Assembly (NCBI RefSeq): GCF_009618275.1 | Contig: NZ_WIAD01000015.1 | Coordinates: forward strand, 42,657 to 106,656 | DNA: 64,000 nucleotides | Origin: Roseimaritima sediminicola | Lineage (GTDB): Bacteria; Planctomycetota; Planctomycetia; Pirellulales; Pirellulaceae | Direction: 5' to 3' | Part shown: piece after piece, positions 53,167-62,617 of the stretch | Layout of the letters: the number at the start of each line of letters is the position of its first letter | Numbering within the stretch: position 1 is the first letter of the stretch | The notes under the pieces: generated by a model | Database searches by the model: none | Seen by the model: the letters and a program-made list of their open reading frames with translations, nothing else | What the model was told of the DNA's origin: nothing | Position numbers and translations under genes: made by a program

Positions 53167-54645
53167 TCAGTGGGAAACGGAAACGGGACGAGTGATAACG
53201 TTCTGCTCTTCCGAGCCGGCGTCGAGTATGCGGGCGACCGTTTCGTCTTCGGTCATCGGGTTGCGCTGGCGTTGACGAGTGAGTTCCGTGGCGGCGTGAT
53301 ACCGCGATGCGACGCCGGGCTGGGGAACCAGTCCCCCGACCAGGATCAGCAGACTGAGGATCAGGACGGCGACCTGCTCGCTCCGTCGCGCATGCATCGG
53401 AATCAGGGTTGGATTGTGCCGTCCGGTAAAAATACGAAAGTAGGCCATCAAGACCGTGATCCCGTTAAGTGCCGCGGCGATCACCACCATCGTTCCGACC
53501 CACGGGTAAATATCAACGGCCCCTTCGATCAACAGTTCCATGCCTACAAAGCCGACCGTGGCCGGGAATCCGATGGATGCTAAACCGGTCAACAAAAAGA
53601 AACCGGAAAAGATGGGCATCTGGCGATACAAGCCGTGATAATCAACCAACGAGATACGCGAGATGCGGGCCTCGATGCTGCGCAGCGTGATGCCGAATCC
53701 GGTCAACGACAGGCCGACCGATAACCATAAACACAACGCCCCGGTCAAACCAATCGGGGTCACCAGTTCCAACCCCACCAGGACCAACGAGGATTGGCTG
53801 AGCATGATGTAACAGAACATGCGGCGGGCTTCGCGTTGTACCAACGCCATGCCGGCGGCGTAGACCGCGGTCAGCAGCGATAGGATCGCGATGCTCTGCA
53901 GAGCCCACGAAGGAGCGATCGGCAACACCAATCGCATCACCGCGTAAGCGCCTACCAAGGGGGTTGTGAACAGGATCGCCGTCCCCAAGGTGCCCTTTTC
54001 GAACAGGTCCGCGATCCAGAGGTGAAACGGCACGATGCCGCTACGCAGCAGTGCCGCGGCCGTCAGCAAGGCCCCCGGGATCAACGCCGCGGGTGAGTTC
54101 ACGTCGACCATCGACAGCCAGGCCCAACCGCCCACCAAGAGGGCCACGAACAGGCTCATATGCAGCGTGTAGATCCGTGTGCAGTGGCCGCGTTGACGCA
54201 GCTCCAAAAAGGGCGGGATGGTCGATGCGGCCAACAACGCCACCAGCGTCCAGGAAGTGCGGCAACTGAAGGTCGCCAACAACAAGGTCTCCGAAATGAG
54301 CGCTGCTTTTAAAGAGAAACGCGGCGATTTGGTGCGGAGCGTCGACATGATGATGACCAAAAAGATCAACGCAGCCAACGGCAATTGAAACGCGCTGAGC
54401 TCATCGACGACAAAAATATCGCGATCGAACAGCCAATCGAGAAACAAACGGCGATCGTGAGCCTCAAAAGCGCCCAGCAAGATAAAGTCGAGCAATTCCC
54501 CCACCGTCAACGCGAACGTGACTGACGCGATCGCGATCGCGTGCCGCAACACGCTCGCGCGTGCGCCCAGCAAATGAATCCAAACCGCGCCCAACAAAGG
54601 GGTCAGGATCGAGACTTCGATCCAAGGAAAGTGAAGTTCAGTCAT
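53167..54645 (-). CDS. NuoM/MrpD-like membrane subunit of the dab system
   Basis: A 492-residue polytopic protein with about 14 membrane segments. The proton-channel family resemblance is seen in [38 protein letters not shown] and [31 protein letters not shown]. Compared with a working NuoL/M subunit, the first channel half lacks the membrane Glu ([23 protein letters not shown]), and Arg-Ser stands where GKS is usual. This subunit may be structural or use other residues. The ATG overlaps the dabB stop as ATGA. Confidence 0.85.
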   Translation of the reverse strand: MTELHFPWIEVSILTPLLGAVWIHLLGARASVLRHAIAIASVTFALTVGELLDFILLGAFEAHDRRLFLDWLFDRDIFVVDELSAFQLPLAALIFLVIIMSTLRTKSPRFSLKAALISETLLLATFSCRTSWTLVALLAASTIPPFLELRQRGHCTRIYTLHMSLFVALLVGGWAWLSMVDVNSPAALIPGALLTAAALLRSGIVPFHLWIADLFEKGTLGTAILFTTPLVGAYAVMRLVLPIAPSWALQSIAILSLLTAVYAAGMALVQREARRMFCYIMLSQSSLVLVGLELVTPIGLTGALCLWLSVGLSLTGFGITLRSIEARISRISLVDYHGLYRQMPIFSGFFLLTGLASIGFPATVGFVGMELLIEGAVDIYPWVGTMVVIAAALNGITVLMAYFRIFTGRHNPTLIPMHARRSEQVAVLILSLLILVGGLVPQPGVASRYHAATELTRQRQRNPMTEDETVARILDAGSEEQNVITRPVSVSH

Positions 54646-56039
54646 GTCGCGGCCCTGCCGGTTGATTCGGGATGCAGTTCGATTCGGTCCGATTGACGAT
54701 GGTTCTCGCTGGATAACCGATTGGTCGCGCGACGTTCGATTCGATCAAACCACCGGAACAGATTCATGAACGGTCCCACCGCCCATTTGTCCAACGCGAT
54801 GTCCATAAAACCACGATCGAAACCAAATCGATAGAGCCAACCCTGCAAGCCTTCGGGAAGATGGCGTGTCCAGGGCGAGGCTCCTTCGGGCAGACGTCGT
54901 CCGAGGGCATTCTCCAGTTCGTTGTAATCACGCAGTAACGTCGGAGCTCGCAACAATTGCATCGTTCGCAAACAGGCATGGCCGATGATGTGAATCAACG
55001 CCAGGTAGCGTAGCCCCAGCCCAATCTCCACCACGATGATGCCAACCTGGGTCAAGGAGGCGTAAGCCAAGGAGACCTTGACGTCGTTTTGCACGCGTGA
55101 CATCAGCGCGCCACAGCCCGCGGAGATCAAGCCCAGCGTGATTACCAGGGCCTGCAACATCAGCGACGCTTCGAGCAGCGGGCTGACTCGCAGCAGCAGA
55201 TAGACACCCAAGTGCACCGACAGCGCGCCGTAGAAAATCGCGCTGGAGGGCGTCGGCCCTTCCATCGCTCGCGGCAACCAGCCGGAAAAGGGAAACAGTG
55301 CCGATTTTCCTGCAACCGCGATCAACAACAAGGTGCCGACCCCAAACGCTTGTTGCGACGTGATCGCGGCAACCCCTTCGGGCCAGACGCCGGATCCCAT
55401 CAGCCCCCCTAGATCGCCTTCGCCCGTCATGCTGTGCATGGCGATCGCGGCGATCAGAAAAGCGGCGTCGGCGAGTCGATAGACCGACCACACCCGTTGC
55501 CCATTGCGAACCGGATTGCGGCGCTGGTGGAAGTAGGCGACCAACAATGCCGAGGACAACCCGACCATTTCCCAGCCGACGAACAAAGTTTCGATGGTGC
55601 CAGCAAGCGAGGAGATGACCATCCCACAGAAGAACACCGCATAGTAGAGAAAGAAACGTCCAAAGCCCTCTTCACGATGCAGATAGCGGCGGGTGAACGC
55701 GCCGACCACGCCGCACAGCACGCAAGACAACAACAAGAAGGGAATGCTCAAACGATCGAACACAAATTTCAAACTGAAATGAAACTCCTGCTCCGGGATC
55801 GTCACCCAATCGCCCAGTTCCACCGGGACATAACGCGTCCCCACCATCAACATCAGCGCGAGGATCATGATCCCCGGCACCATCGTGAACAGGACGCCCA
55901 TCTGTGTCAGCCGCGAGATGCTGGTTTCGCTCAAAGGCCGACTGAACAGCGTCGATAGCCCTAAGATTGCAAGCAACCCGACGGGGCTTGCCACCACCAC
56001 GGTGCCAAGAATTTCAAAGGCGGTTTCAGTGAAGTTCAT
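54642..56039 (-). CDS. dabB: DabB: NuoL-like proton-conducting subunit of the inorganic-carbon pump
   Basis: A 465-residue polytopic protein of the proton-translocating NADH dehydrogenase/Mrp family. It keeps the membrane Glu in [20 protein letters not shown] and the channel Lys in [45 protein letters not shown], with later conserved [23 protein letters not shown]. DabB passes cations inward and couples this to CO2 hydration by DabA. ATG 56039 (MNFTETAFE) is 13 bases inside the dabA end; the longer open frame lies mostly in dabA and was rejected. It is probably the main partner of DabA. Confidence 0.92.
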   Translation of the reverse strand: MNFTETAFEILGTVVVASPVGLLAILGLSTLFSRPLSETSISRLTQMGVLFTMVPGIMILALMLMVGTRYVPVELGDWVTIPEQEFHFSLKFVFDRLSIPFLLLSCVLCGVVGAFTRRYLHREEGFGRFFLYYAVFFCGMVISSLAGTIETLFVGWEMVGLSSALLVAYFHQRRNPVRNGQRVWSVYRLADAAFLIAAIAMHSMTGEGDLGGLMGSGVWPEGVAAITSQQAFGVGTLLLIAVAGKSALFPFSGWLPRAMEGPTPSSAIFYGALSVHLGVYLLLRVSPLLEASLMLQALVITLGLISAGCGALMSRVQNDVKVSLAYASLTQVGIIVVEIGLGLRYLALIHIIGHACLRTMQLLRAPTLLRDYNELENALGRRLPEGASPWTRHLPEGLQGWLYRFGFDRGFMDIALDKWAVGPFMNLFRWFDRIERRATNRLSSENHRQSDRIELHPESTGRAAT

Positions 56040-59000
56040 CAAGGCTTTCCTGACGCGGGGTTTCTTTGATCGAAGCGAAATCGAGATGTCCCCGTTGGCC
56101 TCGATACCACCTGATCGACGAATCCACTTCGGGCAACTCCGAAGTCTCCGGGACAAACGGTTCGTACTCGCCCTTGACGTATCGCAACAGCGTCGATGTT
56201 TCCGGATCAAGCAGGGCGATCTGAATCCAGTTGCCTTTGACGAGCCGGGCGATCGCCGGGTTCTCTGCGATCACGAGATCCATCTTTTCGGTGGTCGTTT
56301 CGATCACGAACAAATGACGCAGCGGTTCGTGTATCTCGATCATCTGCTGCGACAATCCCGGACGCAGATCGCTGGCCGCGCCGGTCATGACGCCCAACAT
56401 CGAGGCGACGTTGTGGGGCAGTTTGGATCCGCACCCATAGCCTTCGGTGTCCACCGTGGAAAAGTAGTACTCCAGCGCGATTCCGGCACAAACCGGAATC
56501 GCCGCCGCGAGAATTCGTGCCAACACCGAGCCCTGTTCGTCATCCACGCAGGGATCATAAGAGGTCAAGAAAACGCGGCGATCGGCGAACAAACCTCGAC
56601 TCCACTGGCGGCGACCGACAAAGGTCAAGGCGTTGGTGGCGTGGTTGTATTCGGGACGGGCCTGGGAGAGGTCTTCGCCGCGCTGTTCGACATGCTCGAG
56701 TGCTTGCCGCGGAGTCAAATCGAGCGGTGCCGATTCGAATCGTCGGGCGCGTTCGTGAGCATTGCGGGCACGAGTCTCGTTGACACTTTTTTCGATCCGC
56801 CGAAACAGCGCTCGGTGGGTGCGTGGCAACAAGTCGAGGTCGTAGTACTCGACGTGGTCGCTGCAGGTGTTGTGGAAGGCGCCGACGAAGCGGACGTTCT
56901 CAGGGATCTCCACCCCACGCTGGGCTGTCAATCGTCGCACGCGTGGATCGTTGGCCATCATCGCGAACGCGCGGGCGTTGGGGCCGCCGCGGCCCCCGCT
57001 GCACGCACCGCAGTTGTAAGCGGATTCGTGGGGGTTGTTCAAACTCGCCGAACCGTGACCAAAGAAAACCAAGATCGGCGGAAACCGATCGACCACGCCG
57101 ATGTCCTGGAGGATGCGGACGACAATCGCAGCCATCTCATCGAGGCTGTAACCGAGCGACTCGGGCGCACAGCCGGGCTCGTCCGCTTCGCGTTCGAGAT
57201 GCAATTCGGTGGCGGGCGGACGGGTGAAGGTCCCCAGCGATTTGCGAATCCGTGACGTCAAACCGGGCGCCATGATCCGAGCGACCATCGGAAACGTGGC
57301 GATCGCGCCGAACACGCCCGTCACCCAACCGCCGATCAAGGTTCGCGAACTGGCATGCACTTGGTGGGTGAATTGTCCGATCCGACGTCGTCGATTGGCC
57401 CGTCGCTGGTTCACGTCGACCGCCGAGAACAGCGGTTCCTCGCACACGTAATGCTGCGGCGTGACGATGGCGGGACAGAGCGGACGATAATGAGCATGGT
57501 CCGCACCTTGGTAATACATCGCCACCGCATAATAGCCAGCCGCCGATGCCGTTTCGCATTCGCGATCCACTTCCTCTAAATGCCGGCGGAACGATTCCTC
57601 TCGATCATCGATACAGAAGATGGCCAGAAACGCGGGCGTTTTCTTGACACCATGATCGCCTTGCCGACGACGTCGTGAATGGCTGGCCACCGCACTGAGC
57701 GCCGCGACTTGATAATGTCGCTCGTAGGCGGCGTGCAGAATACGCCGACGCTCCAGCGACGAGAAGGCTTCGATCTCGCGAACCAAACATCGCCACTGAG
57801 AATCGGCCATGTCGAGCAATTGTTGGGGAGTCCAGCCGCTGACCTGCGCCAGTTGAAACACCGTGTAGGTGCGCTGCTCCAGCGAGGCTCCTCGGTCACG
57901 CGGCGATTGAACTTCGGCAAGCCGTTGAACTTCCTGTAAATCACGGGTGCCGAACTGTCGCCGTCCGACCTCCGCGACCGCGTGACATTCCAGAATCAAA
58001 CGAATCGCAAGGTATTCATCCAGTGATCCCTGAGGGATCGGTTTGGGCATCCAAGGCGCGTCCGTCTCCATCTGCCAGATCATTCCCGCCCAGCCCTTCA
58101 GAGCCAGCAGCGCCGAGCACACTTTGCGATCGAACTCGGCGGGCGGAACTCCCAGCCTTGCCAGCGAGTTACCGATCGAGGTGAGTGGATCGAATGGCCC
58201 GTCCAAAATCGCCTGCAACTCAGCCCGCATCCCCTCCATCCAGCTCGGTTTGACGGTCATGCGCTGCAAGTACAACTTGGCAAACGCTCGGGCAAACCCT
58301 TCGTCACGATGGGGCAAGGCCCAAGTCGCAAAACCTTGATCGAGGAAACCGCCACAGCAGCGAATCAGGACATCGTTGACCAGCGCGTCGATGTCGTCTC
58401 CGGTCGCGGCGAGCAGGAGATCGCGAATCTGTCGCGGCGCCGCTTCACTTGACGAGGGCAGATCTGCGGCGCTCACCCCGTCGCGACATACTCGCCACAA
58501 CAATTCCAGCACAAAGGCTTCCCACTGCGCCTCGTTCCATGATTGAACCTTTTCGCCGCGTGATTCACGGAGCAGCGATTCGACGACCGGCGGCAACCGA
58601 CTCGCTGCCGCACCGCGATGGCCCTTGAGTGGATCGGCCGCCGAGCTCGCCGCGGCATCTGCGCGAGCGGGATGGTGAGGCGACGACTCGCGATCTCGCA
58701 TCACCCAAGCCCGTGTTCGCTGGATCATCTGTTCGCGACGAGGAGCGGAAATGTCATCGCGGAACTGACGCAACATGTCGGTCTCCGCCAGCAGCCAACG
58801 CAGCTCCGCATCGGGGACCGTGTGCAACGTCATCTGCAGCATCGCCAACCGCAGGGTGTAGCGCGTCCCGAAGCTGGCGACCAACTCATCGGCCTCGTCC
58901 TCGAGATCATCGATCAGAACCTGACGTAGATCGTCGACGGAGATGCGGCCGCGATGTAGCTCGCTTCGATAACGGTCCTCGCTGAGGTAGGGCTCGCAAC

Positions 59001-59214
59001 CGTACAGGTTTCCTCCTGCGATGACCGCTTCCTCAAACGGTAGATCCTCGAACCGATGAAGCGTGTTGTGGTGCACGAAGATCGAAATCGGACCCTGCGT
59101 GGGAAGGTAACCGGCCGCACGCGCGATCGCCGAACGCAACACGCCGGAACGATCGGGCGAGCGTGCGGAGGGGGCATCTGGATCTAGCACCAGACTGGAG
59201 GTGGCATCTTGCAT
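56026..59214 (-). CDS. dabA: DabA: DUF2309 carbonic-anhydrase-like subunit of the inorganic-carbon pump
   Basis: A 1062-residue cytoplasmic protein of the DUF2309 family (the Halothiobacillus protein is about 830). Cys534 and Asp536 in [18 protein letters not shown] and His720 and Cys735 in [23 protein letters not shown] match the zinc-site residues established for DabA, with the same 2- and 15-residue spacings. Other family blocks are the N-terminal [20 protein letters not shown] and the C-terminal [23 protein letters not shown]. DabA hydrates CO2 to bicarbonate, driven by the DabB ion flow. ATG 59214 has AGGAAAGAG before it; the 70 extra codons upstream come from a GC-rich tandem repeat. 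A sigma-54 promoter lies 180 bases upstream. Confidence 0.96.
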   Translation of the reverse strand: MQDATSSLVLDPDAPSARSPDRSGVLRSAIARAAGYLPTQGPISIFVHHNTLHRFEDLPFEEAVIAGGNLYGCEPYLSEDRYRSELHRGRISVDDLRQVLIDDLEDEADELVASFGTRYTLRLAMLQMTLHTVPDAELRWLLAETDMLRQFRDDISAPRREQMIQRTRAWVMRDRESSPHHPARADAAASSAADPLKGHRGAAASRLPPVVESLLRESRGEKVQSWNEAQWEAFVLELLWRVCRDGVSAADLPSSSEAAPRQIRDLLLAATGDDIDALVNDVLIRCCGGFLDQGFATWALPHRDEGFARAFAKLYLQRMTVKPSWMEGMRAELQAILDGPFDPLTSIGNSLARLGVPPAEFDRKVCSALLALKGWAGMIWQMETDAPWMPKPIPQGSLDEYLAIRLILECHAVAEVGRRQFGTRDLQEVQRLAEVQSPRDRGASLEQRTYTVFQLAQVSGWTPQQLLDMADSQWRCLVREIEAFSSLERRRILHAAYERHYQVAALSAVASHSRRRRQGDHGVKKTPAFLAIFCIDDREESFRRHLEEVDRECETASAAGYYAVAMYYQGADHAHYRPLCPAIVTPQHYVCEEPLFSAVDVNQRRANRRRRIGQFTHQVHASSRTLIGGWVTGVFGAIATFPMVARIMAPGLTSRIRKSLGTFTRPPATELHLEREADEPGCAPESLGYSLDEMAAIVVRILQDIGVVDRFPPILVFFGHGSASLNNPHESAYNCGACSGGRGGPNARAFAMMANDPRVRRLTAQRGVEIPENVRFVGAFHNTCSDHVEYYDLDLLPRTHRALFRRIEKSVNETRARNAHERARRFESAPLDLTPRQALEHVEQRGEDLSQARPEYNHATNALTFVGRRQWSRGLFADRRVFLTSYDPCVDDEQGSVLARILAAAIPVCAGIALEYYFSTVDTEGYGCGSKLPHNVASMLGVMTGAASDLRPGLSQQMIEIHEPLRHLFVIETTTEKMDLVIAENPAIARLVKGNWIQIALLDPETSTLLRYVKGEYEPFVPETSELPEVDSSIRWYRGQRGHLDFASIKETPRQESLDELH

Positions 59215-59229
59215 CGACTCTTTCCTAAA

Positions 59230-59390
59230 GGCGACTGGGCCGGGGGGGGGGGCGCGGGGGCCGGGGGGCACGCGGGGGCCGACTCGGCGCGTGGGCCGAC
59301 TCGGCGCGTGGGCCGACTCGGTGCGGGACCGCCTGGGCGCGGGGGTGACTCGGCGCGGCGCGGGGGCGACTCGGGGACGGTGTGCCAGCG
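59230..59390. repeat. GC-rich 17-bp tandem repeats in the dabA leader
   Basis: GCCGACTCGGCGCGTGG is repeated at 59278, 59295 and, with changes, 59312. Degenerate GACTCGG-containing copies run on to 59390, and a run of twelve G stands near 59240. It lies between the sigma-54 promoter and the dabA start, so it is transcribed as a C-rich leader. The whole gap 59215-59615 (401 bases) is regulatory and repeat DNA. Confidence 0.8.
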
Positions 59391-59395
59391 GGTAA

Positions 59396-59411
59396 AGCAA
59401 GGTGGATGCCA
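59396..59411 (-). promoter_or_regulatory. Sigma-54 (-24/-12) promoter of the dab operon
   Basis: On the minus strand the sequence is TGGCATCCACCTTGCT. It keeps the invariant GG and GC exactly ten bases apart and matches TGGCA and TTGCT of the consensus TGGCACG-N4-TTGCW; only the two bases after TGGCA differ. Transcription should start near 59384. The gene just upstream encodes a sigma-54 activator, which supports the call. Confidence 0.82.
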
Positions 59412-59517
59412 GTTCCCGACGCACGGTCTCGCTGCCGAGCCTGCAATCGCGGAATCTGCCCGCAAAAAACGTCGCCAGAAAAGTTTTCGGTTTTCTCCGC
59501 TACGATGGAAAAGTCGC

Positions 59518-59570
59518 TGCAACAAGGCGTGAGGGTGCAGAGTTGTGCAGATGCGTGCAAGTTATTGCAG
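59518..59570 (-). promoter_or_regulatory. Phased TGCA motifs, predicted activator binding sites
   Basis: TGCA(G/A) occurs at 59536, 59546, 59556 and 59566, exactly ten bases apart, plus one at 59518. TGCAA-GTTA-TTGCA (59556-59569) is a perfect dyad. TGCA-spaced dyads are typical of NtrC-type enhancer sites. They lie 107-160 bases upstream of the -24 element, the usual distance for sigma-54 activators, and are all on one helix face. Confidence 0.65.
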
Positions 59571-59615
59571 ACACGCCGAAACCGGCTGCCGGTGGCCCGC
59601 TTTCGCAGCGTACCG

Positions 59616-60977
59616 TTAGTGCAGCCCGTACCGCCCCATCTTGTAGTGCAGCGTGCGGACGCTCACCCCGAGCGCCTTGGCGGTTCTTTCGCGGTGCATC
59701 TCACAGGCTTGCAGTGCCATTTGGATCGTCTCACGCTCGCAGCCTTCCACCGCTTCCGCCAGTGAATGGGGCAGGCCGCGATTGCTCGGTTGGGAAGGGC
59801 CGAGTTCGCTCGGCAGCTCGATGTTATTAATTACGTTGTCGTCGTGCGTGACGACGATTCGCTCGATTACATTGCGTAGTTCGCGGACGTTGCCGGGCCA
59901 CGCGGCGGCCGAGATCGTCTGCATCGCCTCGGGCGCGAGTCGTTTGATGGCTCGTTTGTGACGTTGACAGAAGTGTTCCAAGAAATGTTCGACCAACAGC
60001 GGGATGTCTTCACGCCGCGCTCGGAGGGCGGGGACTTGGATCGGGACCACATTCAGCCGATAGAACAAATCTTCGCGAAAGGTGCCTTCGGCGATCAAGT
60101 CTTTGATGTTGCGGTTGGTGGCCGAGACGATTCGCGCATCGGCTTGCAGCGATTGTTCGCCACCGACGCGAGTAAAGCGTCGCGATTCAAGCACGCGCAA
60201 CAGATCCACTTGGCTCTTGGCCGACATCTCGGTCACTTCGTCTAAGAACAGGGTACCTCCGCAGGCTTGTTCAAAGCATCCCGGTTTCTGGCGGGTGGCA
60301 CCACTAAAGGCTCCCTTCTCATGCCCGAACAGTTCACTTTCGAGCAACGATTCTGGCATCGCTCCGAGATTCACGGCCACGAACGGACCACCGCTGCGAT
60401 CACTCAAGTCGTGCAGCGCGTGAGCCACCAATTCTTTGCCGGTGCCGCTCTCGCCTTGGATCATCACGGTGGCTTCGGTCGCGGCGACCTGGCGAATCTG
60501 CTGCAACACACTCTGCATCGCGGCGCTACCGCCGATGATGCCGGAGACTTCACCAGCTTCGGCGAGGCGATTTCGCAGTTGTTGGTTTTCAACGCGGAGC
60601 CGGTGGTACTGGCGAGCCTTGCGGACCTGTTGGCGAATGAGATTCAAGTCGAGCGGTTTTGAAATGAAGTCAAAGGCGCCCGCATGCATCGCTTCGACCG
60701 CCATCGCGACAGTCCCATGTGCGGTGATCATGATCACCGCGGTTTGGGGTTGTTTGACGAGGATCTTTTTGAGCAATTCAATGCCGGTCATCTGAGAATT
60801 CAGACGCACGTCGGCGATCACCAATTGGTAGTTCGCCTGCTCGGTTTTTTGCAGTGCGTCCTCGGCATCCACCGCGGTTTCGACGACGTCAGCTTCGCCG
60901 GCCAACCCCTTGGCCAGCCCCGAACGGATGTTCGGTTCATCATCGACGACCAGCAAGCGGAAGGCATCAGTGTTCAT
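59616..60977 (-). CDS. NtrC-family sigma-54 response regulator (predicted dab activator)
   Basis: A 453-residue regulator. The receiver (1-120) has the acidic pair in LLVVDDEPNIRSGL and phosphoacceptor Asp56 in LVIADVRLN. The AAA domain (about 145-380) has Walker A GESGTGKE (Lys181), the sigma-54 contact loop as GAFSGA (222-227; the usual form is GAFTGA), GGTLFLDEVTEM and FREDLFYRLNVVPI. The C-terminal Fis-type helix-turn-helix is HRERTAKALGVSVRTLHYKM. Its start overlaps the kinase end by 11 bases. The sigma-54 promoter and phased TGCA sites just downstream make dabA its probable target. Confidence 0.94.
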   Translation of the reverse strand: MNTDAFRLLVVDDEPNIRSGLAKGLAGEADVVETAVDAEDALQKTEQANYQLVIADVRLNSQMTGIELLKKILVKQPQTAVIMITAHGTVAMAVEAMHAGAFDFISKPLDLNLIRQQVRKARQYHRLRVENQQLRNRLAEAGEVSGIIGGSAAMQSVLQQIRQVAATEATVMIQGESGTGKELVAHALHDLSDRSGGPFVAVNLGAMPESLLESELFGHEKGAFSGATRQKPGCFEQACGGTLFLDEVTEMSAKSQVDLLRVLESRRFTRVGGEQSLQADARIVSATNRNIKDLIAEGTFREDLFYRLNVVPIQVPALRARREDIPLLVEHFLEHFCQRHKRAIKRLAPEAMQTISAAAWPGNVRELRNVIERIVVTHDDNVINNIELPSELGPSQPSNRGLPHSLAEAVEGCERETIQMALQACEMHRERTAKALGVSVRTLHYKMGRYGLH

Positions 60978-62352
60978 GGCTTCCCTCCATTGGCAGCAGC
61001 ACTGAAAATTCGGTTCCTTTAGGGCTGGTGCGAAAATCGATGCTGCCGGCGTGTTGACGAACGATCTTGTCGCACACTGCCAATCCCATTCCGGTACCGT
61101 CGTTGCGAGTGGTGAAATAGGGGTCAAAAATCTGTGATTGAATCTCCGCGGGGATGCCATTACCGGTGTCGTGGACATCGATGCGAATGGAATGCTCGCG
61201 GCGGCTCAAGCGAAACCGCAAGGTTCCTCCCTGGGGCATCGCGGCCAACGCATTGAGCGCCAAGTTCAACAGCACTTGTTCGAGTCGCCCCGCATCGGCT
61301 TCGATCGAACCGAGTGGTTGGGGCGGCAACTCGACTTTGACGATCACGTTTTGCTGTTTGGTTTGCGGGTGAAGAAAGCGAACTAATTTTTCGATCAGCG
61401 TGGCGACATCGACCCAGGAGCGTCCCAGTTCGTGGACGGAGGCATAGTTGCGAAAACTATCCAACACGTCCGTGATCCGCGTCACTTCGGTATGCAGCAC
61501 ATCCAGCATATCCTGGGTCTCGGTGTCGGGAGGATGCGTGCTGAGATGCTCTTCCAACAATTGTAGATGAAGCGAGAGGGCGCTCAGCGGATTCTTGATC
61601 TCATGCTGCAGTCCGGCGGCCAACGAGCCGAGGCCCATGTAGCGTTCCATCCGCCGTAGACGTTGTTCCATGAGAACCCGCTCGGTGACATCGTGCACAT
61701 GGATCACCGTGCCGATCGCCTCGTTCCGCCGGTTCTTCAGGCGGGTGCAACCCACGCGTAGCGTATGCTCGTGGCCGTGGCGGCGGATCGTGTAGTCGCG
61801 ATCACGAATGGGGGCTTGATGCCGATTGACTTCATCGCAGATCGCATCGAGTGGGGCGTGTTCCTGGCTCGCTTGCGACGGCGTCATTCCCTCCCCGCTG
61901 CCCTCGGGCAATCCCAACAGCTCTCGACCGCAGGGGTTCAGGCTGGTCATCCGTCCTGTTCGATCGGTCGTGATAATGCCTCCATCCAAACTGGCGCGAA
62001 TGTCGGTCGCCAAGATTTGCGCCTCGCGCAGGGATTGCTCGCTGCTGACATAACCTCGCACCACCACGGCAAACGCAATGGCCGTGCCCACGATGTTCAA
62101 CACCAACAACAATGAGAGTTTGCTGCGCAAGCGGATGTCACTGGACAGCTCCTCGACCACCGCCATGTCGCTTTGTGGCAGGTGCGTGATGATGCGGGCG
62201 ACGATCTCTTGTTCGCGCGCGACATCATGAAAAATCCAAGCCGTTACGCTCAGCGCCACGAGGCTCAGCAAAGCAAAACCCGCCGCAAAACGACGCACCC
62301 CACGTCCGGCGGGAAGGTGGAAGACCGTGGCGTTTGTCGGGTTGGAAGGCAT
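60967..62352 (-). CDS. Membrane sensor histidine kinase (NtrB-like) of the dab locus
   Basis: A 461-residue kinase. Two membrane segments (about 22-42 and 79-100) enclose a periplasmic loop of only about 38 residues, so external sensing is probably limited. A PAS domain (about 115-225, SLDGGIITTDRTGRMTSLNPCGRELLG) follows. The H-box has His250 in GLQHEIKNPLSALSLHL. The ATPase has LLNLALNALAAMPQGG, DTGNGIPAEI and GTGMGLAVCDKIV. Together with the overlapping response regulator it forms a two-component pair; the PAS domain may sense a cytoplasmic signal. The start at 62352 has no strong ribosome site and could lie up to 27 codons upstream. Confidence 0.92.
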   Translation of the reverse strand: MPSNPTNATVFHLPAGRGVRRFAAGFALLSLVALSVTAWIFHDVAREQEIVARIITHLPQSDMAVVEELSSDIRLRSKLSLLLVLNIVGTAIAFAVVVRGYVSSEQSLREAQILATDIRASLDGGIITTDRTGRMTSLNPCGRELLGLPEGSGEGMTPSQASQEHAPLDAICDEVNRHQAPIRDRDYTIRRHGHEHTLRVGCTRLKNRRNEAIGTVIHVHDVTERVLMEQRLRRMERYMGLGSLAAGLQHEIKNPLSALSLHLQLLEEHLSTHPPDTETQDMLDVLHTEVTRITDVLDSFRNYASVHELGRSWVDVATLIEKLVRFLHPQTKQQNVIVKVELPPQPLGSIEADAGRLEQVLLNLALNALAAMPQGGTLRFRLSRREHSIRIDVHDTGNGIPAEIQSQIFDPYFTTRNDGTGMGLAVCDKIVRQHAGSIDFRTSPKGTEFSVLLPMEGSHEH

Positions 62353-62617
62353 GCTTGTGCACTTCGGGTGCGAGAAAGATGAACCGCTTTTCAAGGGGAA
62401 TCGCGAGGGTTGCATCGGGGCGAAGTCTTTCAAAATAATTGCAGTTCCGCAATATGCCCCGTTAAACAGCCCGGCCCCTCACTACGACCGGGCGGCCGCT
62501 GGCAGGACCGACGGCAAGGACGGGTCTACTTTCTCCGCGACGCTCGCTATAACCAAGGTTATCCGCTCCGGCCCACCAGCCGAACGCTCCGAACCAGAAC
62601 CGAATGGGGAGATTCCT

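Noticed and set aside
59215..59424. Extended N-terminus of DabA
   Set aside because: It is made of GC-rich tandem repeats and crosses the predicted transcription start and sigma-54 promoter. The ATG at 59214 has a good ribosome site.
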